A DNA stretch of 64,000 nt from Bedellia somnulentella (taxonomy: Eukaryota > Arthropoda > Insecta > Lepidoptera > Bedelliidae): NCBI GenBank assembly GCA_963576735.1, contig OY755171.1, positions 15,810,001-15,874,000 of the forward strand, in the 5' to 3' direction. Under the pieces are notes generated by a model, which saw nothing but the letters and a program-made list of their open reading frames with translations, was not told the DNA's origin and ran no database searches. A program made the translations under genes and the position numbers. Below, in pieces: positions 33,356 through 41,383 of the stretch (the first letter of the stretch is position 1; every line of letters begins with the position of its first letter).

Positions 33356-33407
33356 TGTGGGTATTTCAAGTATATATATATATATATATATACTTGAAAT
33401 ACCCACA
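33356..33407. repeat. perfect 52-bp palindrome around a TA microsatellite
   Basis: TGTGGGTATTTCAAG, then (TA)n, then CTTGAAATACCCACA. It can extrude as a cruciform and is a likely instability site. Confidence 0.9.
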
Positions 33408-33433
33408 CGCTTTATTTTATTATTTTATTCCAA

Positions 33434-33678
33434 GCTGTGTCGTGTCGGCTTAGAATAGCACTACCCCATTTCTTCCGGTGGGTGTACGTAAGAGGCGACT
33501 AACGGACTTGGGGCTCTTTAAGGGATTTTTGGGCGATGCGGTTGGAGACCCATCACCAACACCCTTTATTCTACCATCTTTTCCCCACTCAACTTCCAAA
33601 AGTGGCTGAGGAATTTCTAATTTCTCAGCTCTGGCTACCCCTTTAAGGGATTTATAGCCGTGAGTATATGTATGTATG

Positions 33679-33690
<12 letters not shown>
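33434..33690 (+). mobile_element. SINE-A, full length
   Basis: A complete copy from GCTGTGTCGTGTCGGC to the GTATG tail. It runs into a TA-rich microsatellite. Confidence 0.9.
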
Positions 33691-33719
<29 letters not shown>

Positions 33720-33736
33720 ATATATATATATATATT
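33681..33736. repeat. TA/TATG microsatellite
   Basis: Expanded tail of the SINE-A copy: long (TA)n interrupted by TGTATGTG. Confidence 0.85.
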
Positions 33737-33870
33737 ACAATTATATTTCTAAAACGTATATGTGTATTTTTTTTAGGTATTTGTATTGCTTGTTTATATA
33801 AAAGTATGTAACGTATGTAAAGTATGTATTTAATAACATCTTTTATTTATGAGTAAAAGTATGTAGTTAT
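33737..33870 (+). mobile_element. LINE-T 3' region, upstream part
   Basis: It matches the minus-strand copy at 6728-6790 (CTAAAACGTAT, GTATTT, TAGGTATTTGTATT). It shows the uninterrupted ATATAAAAG site where the other copy carries the MULE. A piece of the foldback-element arm (ATAACATCTTTTATTTATGAG) is inserted at about 33832-33853. The element resumes at 37829. Confidence 0.7.
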
Positions 33871-34014
33871 ATATGTATGTATTCATGTTTTCATATCTAA
33901 CTCAAAACATGTGTGTCAAAGAGTGAAATCAGATAAAAGTTATTATTCCATTTCATCTTAACTATGTTCAAGCTTATTGTTATTATTTCTTTGTGTCACA
34001 ATAAACTTTTTTTT

Positions 34015-34168
34015 GGAGCCACTTTTGGAAGTTGATTGGGGAAAAGATGGTAAAAGTAAATAAATGTTTTTGGTGGCGGGTCTCCAACCACATCGCCCAA
34101 TAATCACTTTAGAAGCCCCTATACCCTTAGTCGCCTCTTACGATCACCCTCGGGTAGAAATGACAATT
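34015..34168 (-). mobile_element. SINE-A, cut at the segment boundary
   Basis: A minus-strand SINE-A lacking its hairpin end. The break coincides with the end of the left 144-bp repeat. Confidence 0.8.
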
Positions 34169-34204
34169 AGCTATAATACATTGATTATATAAGAAGTAAA
34201 TTAA

Positions 34205-35707
34205 TTGTATCGGTTTTTGATTCAGGTTGATGCTGGAGAATATCATTCTCAGCCAATAGAATCAATCCCTCGAAGAAACTCCGATGATGAGAAACTACAA
34301 GAAAAAGAGCTGCCTCGGCAATCACGCAGCACGTCATCGTCCAGCAGTTCTTCTTCTTCCAGCAGCTCTTCTTCTTCCAGCAACGCTTCTTCTTCCAGCT
34401 CAAGTAGCTCTTCTTCATCGAATCGTAGTAGGTCACCCTCCCATTCAAATACAAATGCAAGATTAGATGAACCCTCAACCTTTACAGGCATATACCGCAC
34501 AGCAGCTCATTCACCCAAAAATTATCGTGTGTCACCCTTTAATTCCGAAGAAAGCAGTGCTGACTTGAGCGATAATGACCCTACGTACACGAATAAACCT
34601 CGTTCAAGTCATGGAGGAGCAGGTAGAGTTATTTTGAGTAGTAGCAGTAGTGATTCGTCGATAGAGTTCCATATGGAAGCTCGACCAAAATCACGAAAAC
34701 GTTTACGAAACCCCAACATGTGGAAACAAAATATTGCCAAAACCTTGCGAAATACTGGGAAGGAATATGTATCGAATACCTCAAAGAAACGAATTCGTGC
34801 GCGTTCCATGAAAGGTCCATGCACCAGCAAATGTAGACTGAAATGTGCCGATAACATAAATGACAGCGATAGAAAGACGCTTTTTCAAAAATATTGGGCG
34901 CTAGGAGACATCGACTTGCAAAGATCTTACATAAGAAATAGCATGATAGAAATCAAACCCAAATATAAATACACGAACGCAGAAAGACCGAGACAGCCAA
35001 ATACTGCATTTAACTTTACAGTTAATGGTGCAAAAATTCGGGTTTGCAAAATATTCTATTTAAACACACTAGACATTTGTGACCGACAAGTAAGAACTGT
35101 GAAGAAGAAGACGGATGCAGAAGGCTTCGTTGAGAAAGATAGCCGAGGTAAAAACCAGAATAAGAAGAGGACAAATCCTGCAGTCATTCAAGATATTAAG
35201 AACCATATAAATTCAATACCAAGAATCGAATCTCATTATTTGAGGTCTTCTACTTCTCGAGAGTACATAGGTGGAGAGAAAACTATAATGGACTTATGGA
35301 AAGATTTCAATAAAGAACAATGCGGTGCGGGAAAAGATACATGTGAGTATTGGTTGTACTATGATATTTTCAATAAAGATTTCAACCTTGGATTTTTTCA
35401 ACCGAAAAAAGACCGTTGCGACTTATGCGTTGAGTATGAACTAGCTACCTCTGAAAAAAAAATGCAACTAAAAGATAAATATGATGGCCACTTAAAAGAA
35501 AAAGATTTATCCCGTAATGACAAACGAAATGACAGACAGAACATTGATGCAACTCATATTTGTGCTGTTTTCGATCTGCAAGCAGTTATGCAGTGTCCCA
35601 GTGGAGATTCATCGTCCTTCTATTATAAAACTAAACTAAATTGTCTCAACTTCACTATTGTGGAATTAAAAAAAAAACAAAAAAAAACAATAATCGAGAG
35701 GACCTAG
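34205..35707 (+). CDS. DDE-transposase-like protein, N-terminal part
   Basis: A 500-codon frame without an ATG near its start. A splice-acceptor-like TTTTTGATTCAG ends at 34225, so an upstream exon probably lies outside the copied segment. Order of parts: a long Ser tract (43-72), an Arg/Ser segment, basic PKSRKRLRNP (161-170), a Cys cluster CTSKCRLKC (206-214), WALGDIDLQRSYI, HINSIPRIESHYLR (334-347), C-x2-C in KKDRCDLC (401-408) and FDLQAVMQCP (456-465). The Asp in FDLQ may be the first catalytic residue. The pattern recalls multicopy insect proteins of unknown function related to DUF7869-type transposases. I infer the superfamily but do not assign it. The frame breaks in A-rich runs at 35668-35689. 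Confidence 0.7.
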   Translation: MYRFLIQVDAGEYHSQPIESIPRRNSDDEKLQEKELPRQSRSTSSSSSSSSSSSSSSSSNASSSSSSSSSSSNRSRSPSHSNTNARLDEPSTFTGIYRTAAHSPKNYRVSPFNSEESSADLSDNDPTYTNKPRSSHGGAGRVILSSSSSDSSIEFHMEARPKSRKRLRNPNMWKQNIAKTLRNTGKEYVSNTSKKRIRARSMKGPCTSKCRLKCADNINDSDRKTLFQKYWALGDIDLQRSYIRNSMIEIKPKYKYTNAERPRQPNTAFNFTVNGAKIRVCKIFYLNTLDICDRQVRTVKKKTDAEGFVEKDSRGKNQNKKRTNPAVIQDIKNHINSIPRIESHYLRSSTSREYIGGEKTIMDLWKDFNKEQCGAGKDTCEYWLYYDIFNKDFNLGFFQPKKDRCDLCVEYELATSEKKMQLKDKYDGHLKEKDLSRNDKRNDRQNIDATHICAVFDLQAVMQCPSGDSSSFYYKTKLNCLNFTIVELKKKQKKTIIERT

Positions 35708-36492
35708 AAAGAGAACACAAACGTGACATTGGAGCCTATGGAAACGTGTACAGTTTTTTTTGGGACGAAACTCAAGGCAAAAGAGGAGCTATTGAGATTG
35801 GGTCGTGTGTTCTAAATTATTTGGAAGTTTTGAATGCAAAATACCAAGATCAGGCTATTCACGTTACATTCTATGCTGACAATTGCTGCGGCCAAAATAA
35901 AAATAAATATATAACTTGTCTATATTCCTACGCAGTAACGCATTTTCAGAACATCCAGTCCATAACGCAAAAGTACCTTATAAAAGGTCATACTCAAAAT
36001 GAGGGGGATAACGTGCACAGCCTCATTGAAAAGGAAATTGAACGAAATAAAAAGGCTGGACCCATTTATGCGCCATGTCAGTACGTAACGCTGATAAAAA
36101 ATGCGCGAAAAAAGGGAACACCGTTCATCGTTAATGAATTAACGTTCGATTTTTTTTGGGAGCTCAAATTGTTTCAAGCGCAATGGGCCTACAACTTTAA
36201 TGAAAATGAAAATAAAAGCAACGTGACTTGGAATGACGTGAAAATCCTAAAATTTACTAAGCAGGACACATTTTCATTTTACTATAAGACATCTTATAGT
36301 CAAGTTGAGTTTGAGAAGGTGAACATGAGAAACAAAAGAAAAAAGATGAAAGACATTAGGGAAATTACTATGACGAAAGCGTACTCCCAAAGATTAGAGT
36401 TATCAGAAAGGAAAAAAGCTGACTTACGTTCCTTGATTAACATTAATCTGATACCTCAATATTATGCAGATTTTTATAATAACATTATTTAA
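35641..36492 (+). CDS. DDE-transposase-like protein, C-terminal part
   Basis: This continues the preceding frame after a one-base shift inside runs of ten and eight to nine A. It contains FFWDETQGKRGAIEIGSCVL, FYADNCCGQNKNKY (Asp at about residue 80, a candidate second catalytic residue) and GHTQNEGDNVHSLIEKEIE (candidate Glu). The real start is not the first codon of this frame. The tail is basic (MRNKRKKMKD). No other lesion is visible, so the joined protein would be about 780 residues. The stop at 36490-36492 is followed three bases later by a Helitron end. Confidence 0.7.
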   Translation: MSQLHYCGIKKKTKKNNNREDLEREHKRDIGAYGNVYSFFWDETQGKRGAIEIGSCVLNYLEVLNAKYQDQAIHVTFYADNCCGQNKNKYITCLYSYAVTHFQNIQSITQKYLIKGHTQNEGDNVHSLIEKEIERNKKAGPIYAPCQYVTLIKNARKKGTPFIVNELTFDFFWELKLFQAQWAYNFNENENKSNVTWNDVKILKFTKQDTFSFYYKTSYSQVEFEKVNMRNKRKKMKDIREITMTKAYSQRLELSERKKADLRSLININLIPQYYADFYNNII

Positions 36493-36495
36493 TTA

Positions 36496-36763
36496 CTATC
36501 TCTTGCCCGCAAACTCCGTTTCGTCTAAATAAAGTTTTTTGTTCTGATTTTTACACAATATTTCATCCAAATGGTTCTAGCTGTTCAGGAGATTCCCGTG
36601 TCAATATCTTTATAAATTATAGCCTATGTTGAGTTATTCTGATGTCTAAGCACATAACTGTAAAATTTCATTAAAATCCATTCAGTTGTTTTTGCGTAAA
36701 AAAGTAACAAACATACACACACACTCACACTCAGTAACTTTCGCGTTTATAATATTAGTAGGA
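36496..36763 (-). mobile_element. short Helitron-like element
   Basis: On the minus strand it starts TCCTACTAATATTATAAACG, the common lepidopteran Helitron 5' end. It ends near 36496 with a GC-richer region and a mutated CTAG (CTAT on the plus strand). It contains GTTCAGGAGATTCCCGTG. Confidence 0.6.
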
Positions 36764-37684
36764 TTTATAGGTATAAGTTTTTCTGTTCTAGAATTAGTTT
36801 TTACCAGACTGGTCATTAAAATTTGTTTTTATTTAGTTTTATTTTTATTCACAAAACTATTTGTGAATTGTGAGGGAAACTTTTCCCATCTTTATAATTT
36901 TTTATTCTATCTTTAATTTAGTGCCTTTTGCTACTGAAGTTTTTATTTTTCTAGTAATTTTATTATGCAACTTAATCTACGAGTAAGTTTCAATTATTTT
37001 TTGTATTAGTGAAGAAGAAAACTGCAAAGCAAAGCATTGCCTGAAGACTGATTATGTAAATGGTTGTGATAATTGTGCCAATTCTAAAAAGCATAGAAGC
37101 CACTATAATTCATAAGATTTTAGATAAGTAATTTTACTGAGAGTGATTTATATTTCTGTTATTGCTAATATACCTACGTATAGACACAAACGGACTCTGT
37201 TTTATTAATTTATGATACAAATTTTCTCAATAATAAAGTTATAAAACTAAAAAGCGTTTCATTTTATTACTATGGTAAGGACTTGTTTATTAAAATGGCT
37301 CAACGATATTTTTTGATTTCATTCTTGTACAGCACTTTTCATGAATAGGTTAGAGAAGTCAAATTTAGTTCAGAATAAAAGAGACACATAACTTTATAAG
37401 TCTTTTAAAAAAATATGTATTTAGTAACACAAAGACCTATGTTTGCACCTTTTTAAAAAAAACTTTTTTTTAAATGAAAATAGTTACTTGAATTAAAGTT
37501 ACATTGAATGAATAAATAAATCATAAATCAAACTAAATATAGCAATTAATAAATATATATGTTTTTATACAAAACATTTCAACGATTTAAAGCCAAAGTT
37601 GAATGATTCGAATTCTAAAACGTTTTTATTGATTATCCAACAACTTGATTTTTTGAGTTAGGTCACTCCTTTTCTGAAGGTGCG
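36764..37684. other. AT-rich DNA of the inserted segment
   Basis: No frame is seen. Several AATAAA motifs (near 37232) could serve as poly(A) signals for the gene upstream. Confidence 0.35.
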
Positions 37685-37828
37685 ATATGTATGTATTCAT
37701 GTTTTCATATCTAACTCAAAACATGTGTGTCAAAGAGTGAAATCAGATAAAAGTTATTATTCCATTTCATCTTAACTATGTTCAAGCTTATTGTTATTAT
37801 TTCTTTGTGTCACAATAAACTTTTTTTT

Positions 37829-38126
37829 TATATTCTTTAAATAGGTATCTATATTATTTTGTATGATTAATATTTATATTGTTATTTAAATTAAATAAGT
37901 TAGTTTTAAGTAAGCTTAATAGATTATTATGTTTTTTTTGCCTTGTTTTGTGCATCTACCCAAATAATTAATTTATCGATCTCACCTTCCAAAGGTTGTC
38001 TGGAAGAGATCGCTTTTAGCGATAAGACCGCCAATTGCACCTCACTGTAAACTGTTTGATCGTAATTTATTTTTGTAAATTTGTGTTTGATGTGCAATAA
38101 AGAGTTATTCTATTCTATTCTATAAT
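37829..38126 (+). mobile_element. LINE-T 3' end, downstream part
   Basis: It matches the reverse complement of 5215-5470, including GTGCATCTACCCA, CACCTTCCAAAGGTTGTC and GAGATCGCTTTTAGCGAT. It ends AATAAAGAGTTATTCTATTCT. Confidence 0.85.
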
Positions 38127-38156
38127 AGTAAGCGTAGCGTTTTAATTCGTGTAATA

Positions 38157-38445
38157 TACATACATATACTCACGGCCATTAATCTCATAAAGGGCTATCA
38201 TGAGTTTTAGAGCTTGAAACTCTTCAGCCACATTTTTATATCTTTTTAAATACATAGTCGAGTTACTACCCTTACCCTAGGCCAAAAACCTTTATGGTGT
38301 GTGTTTTAGGGGGACTATCTTGATCTGTATAATGCTTTCGCGAGCATTCATACATACATATACTCACGGCTATAAATCCCTAAAAGGGGTAGCCAGAGCT
38401 GAGGAAATAGAAATTTCTTAGCCACTTTTGGAAGTTGAGTGGCAG
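38157..38445 (-). mobile_element. two SINE-A 3' fragments
   Basis: 38157-38290 is a diverged A2-type piece. 38349-38445 is a better-preserved SINE-A 3' half (CTCACGGCTATAAATCCCTA). Confidence 0.65.
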
Positions 38446-38984
38446 TGGTAGAGTGGCGAGCATTCATTTATTTATTTTATATCTGTTGTCGTTGTCAATA
38501 TAGAGCAAAACTTACTTTTAAAAAATATTACTACACCACCGCTCTTATGTAGAGAAACGTTTGTATTTCCGTGGAAATGTGTCTTTTACAAAGTCATATG
38601 TGTGGTTGATTTATCATGGTTGTTAATGTTTAGGGTAAACATCGTGAGGTAACCCAAATGGTTAAATTGTATTAAGTCATATTCGTTCAAAAACGGTGAT
38701 AGTTCTTCTCCCTATGCTATCTAGTACACGTAAGATACGACCGCTTGTGATAGGCAGATAGACAGACAGGAAGACAGTGGAGACATGGGGTAATAGAATC
38801 CCATTAAATTTTTTGGTGCCTAAAATGCCCAAGTTCTGGTCGAGGCTAGCAAGCATACGTATGTATGTTTATTTAGGAAGAGAGATACCGACGTAGCTAG
38901 TATTATTTAAAGTCATGTTTATAGATTTTCTAAACACTTAATGGTATACTTAAACACTTAGTAGTTTTAATTCTAAATATGTTA
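38446..38984 (+). mobile_element. diverged SINE-B fragment in otherwise unmatched DNA
   Basis: 38573-38720 aligns with the SINE-B body (GTGTCTTTTACAAAGTCATA, GTGGTTGATTTATCATGG). The remainder is unassigned. Confidence 0.55.
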
Positions 38985-40224
38985 TACGAGGGGCATGCCA
39001 AAAGAAACTAGATACTCTTTTCTCATTTAATTGACACTGGAAAGCTATACACCATCTTATAGACTGGTTTTTTATTGACATATTTGAATATAGGACACAC
39101 TTCTTTTATTTATTTTTTAATTGAATGAGCATCATTTTTCAGAGAATCTGACGTGATTTTCGCGCTATGATTTATTATGACTTTAAAAAAGGTTTAAACC
39201 CTCAAGAATGTTTTGAACTTTTGGCTTCTGCTTTTGGTGAGTCTGCTTGTTCCCGAGCAACAGTATTCAATTGGTTTGCTGAATTCAAAAGAGGACGGGA
39301 GTGTCTCGAAGATGAAGCGAAGACAGGACGGCCGCCAACCGCGGTCACGCAAGAAAACGTTCGTGCAGTCGAAAAACTTATTCGCGAAAACCGACGACTT
39401 ACATATGTAGAGCTAGAACGAGAACTAGGAATTGGATCAGTAGCAATGCAAACCATAATTCACGACCACCTTTCTCTCCGTAAACGTTGTTCGAGATGGG
39501 TGCCGCACAAAGTTACGCATGATAGATAAATTCAACGGAGGCGCGAAAAAAAACGTATATGATATACTGACTGGTGACGAAACATGGCTATATAACTATG
39601 ATCCCAAATCAAAGCGACAGTCAACTGTATGGTGCTTTGAAGACGAGCCAACTCCAACGAAATGTCGCCGTGCAGGAAGTACACAGAAACAAATGGTCAC
39701 CTCGTTTTTCTGCAAAACGGGTCATATTGCTACTGTTGTGCTAGAGAATGAAAGAACGGTGAACTACGAATGCTATGAGACAGTTTGTGCTCCAACAGTA
39801 ATACTAGCTTCGTTTGACAAGCGAACGAAGTCAGGAATCTGGCACCTTCTCTGGCACCACGACAATGCGGCGCCGCACACGTCTGCCAGAACACTAGACT
39901 TTTTCACCTCGAAAAATGTGTCAATTCTCCCTCACCCGCCATATTCCCCTGACCTAGCGCCTTGTGATTTTTACTGGTTTCCAAAAATCAAAGAAAAACT
40001 AAAGGGGAAAAGGTTTGAAAGCAAAGAAGATTCGCTGGTTGCCTATAATTTCGAGATTTCTGAGGTATCTAAAGAAGACTGGTCACAGGTATTTTCCAAT
40101 TGGTTCGGACGTATGGAAAAGTGTTTACGTGCTCAGGGTGAATACTTTGAAAAGATCGATACTTGTAATAATGAATAAATTTTACATTTTTTGAGTATCT
40201 AGTTTCTTTTGGCATGCCCTCGTA
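38985..40224 (+). mobile_element. mariner-type DNA transposon with near-perfect TIRs
   Basis: 1.24 kb. The left TIR 38987-39017 (CGAGGGGCATGCCAAAAGAA, then ACTAGATACTC) and the right TIR 40193-40222 differ by one inserted G. TA flanks both sides (38985-38986 and 40223-40224). The termini are much better preserved than those of the first mariner, so it is younger and could still be mobilised in trans. Confidence 0.93.
39167..40178 (+). pseudogene. mariner D,D34D transposase with internal deletion
   Basis: The first frame (39167-39529) starts MIYYDFKKGLNPQECFELLA and carries the helix-turn-helix and GRPPTAVTQENV regions, up to RWVPHKVT. The second frame (39519-40178) resumes at MIDKFNGG. It has all three catalytic Asp residues: LTGDETW, HHDNAAPHTS and SPDLAPCDFYWF, with exactly 34 residues between the second and third. 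About 13 codons (the QK..RV.WC segment present in the first mariner) are missing at the join, which also shifts the frame. The deletion falls in the linker between DNA-binding and catalytic domains. The catalytic domain itself is open to its stop. Confidence 0.92.
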
Positions 40225-40844
40225 TATTATTATTAATTTAGTTAAAATTAATCCAATTAGTTTAGCATTTTTTTAGGTCACACTAAATAATGCTCATTGC
40301 ACTAGATACTTTCAAATAATGTCATACGAAAAGGGTAAAAACCACTTATCAAATTGTTACACTTAAGGTGTCTTTAATTTAAACTTCAAATTTAAGAAGC
40401 ATATTACGGTTCGGGACGCTAGTCAAAACATTTACTAAAAAGTACAAGTCGAATATAATCTTTAAAATTCACCTTAGATTTATAGGAAAATTATACGGGA
40501 AATTAACAAGGTACGTTTGGCTGGAAACTTCAGCTTTCGCTCGCGTTTCCTGTGACATCGCTAATGAATTTGACATTTAAATAGTGCTGACGTTATTAAC
40601 TTAATGGTATACGAGTAATAGGAAGATTTACTCACGTCGGCTGTATAATATTATGAAACCAAAGAGTTTGTTCACTTTAACGTGACTATCTCAAAAACAA
40701 CGGTACGAGTTGAAAGAAAATCAGTGTAAAATAGCTAATCCGTTATAAGACACACACAAAACTGAGATCTGACTAGTATGGGATGATATGTATTTTACTA
40801 TGAAATATAGACCGACAAAAACCTAGCATATATTCCCAAAGTTA
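40225..40844. other. AT-rich DNA, nothing recognised
   Basis: No frame or repeat match. Confidence 0.35.
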
Positions 40845-40916
40845 AAAAAATTTAAGTAAAAAAACTTTTGAAGAAAAAGCTTTTATTTAAACGCTCTAAA
40901 AAGAAGAAAATAAAAC

Positions 40917-41110
40917 ATTCCTTTTGGATTATACTAACAACTCCTCATTATACACAATTTACATATAATAATAAAAGCTTGTAGCTCGATTTACCACAAA
41001 TTATTATGATATAAAGGAATGGTGATAGGTATGTAAACCTCGCGACAAGCTTTTATTATTATATATAAATTGTGTATAATGAGGAGTTGTTAGTATAATC
41101 CAAAAGGAAT
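40917..41110. mobile_element. 194-bp MITE with 66-bp inverted termini
   Basis: The arms 40917-40982 and 41045-41110 are nearly perfectly complementary (ATTCCTTTTGGATTATACTA at each end). It has no coding capacity. Its right end touches the 3' tail of LINE-P. Confidence 0.85.
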
Positions 41111-41383
41111 ATTTTATTTCAATTCAATTCATTTATTTGCATTCTTGTTTTACAGGTAAGATCTTAACAAATCATAGGACAAACAAGACCCCGTTGGGGC
41201 ACAACAACAATACTTAATAACTAAATTCTTATTCTACAACACATAAGAAGAAAAATACAAAATTATTTACAAAATATGAAAAAAATACAATAAAACATTG
41301 AAAATATATCATTAAATTATTTAGTAATTGCAATATAATATAATAAAAATACTTCTTTAATTATTAACTAAAAATCCGATTAT

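Larger units (their letters stand above)
33871..37828. repeat. perfect 144-bp direct repeats bounding a gene-bearing segment
   Basis: 33871-34014 and 37685-37828 are identical at every base I compared (from ATATGTATGTATTCATG to CACAATAAACTTTTTTTT). Between them lie 3.67 kb holding a truncated SINE-A, the DDE-like gene and a Helitron. Outside them, LINE-T 3' sequence reads into the left copy and out of the right one. An unusually long target duplication or a terminal direct repeat would both explain this. Identity implies a recent event. Confidence 0.85.

Noticed and set aside
34185..34500. Minus-strand open frames rich in Glu and Leu or Lys and Cys opposite the Ser tract.
   Set aside because: Shadows of the low-complexity serine codon run on the plus strand.
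33871..37828. An LTR retrotransposon, because of the direct repeats.
   Set aside because: There is no TG...CA ends, primer-binding site, polypurine tract, gag or pol frame. The enclosed gene is transposase-like.
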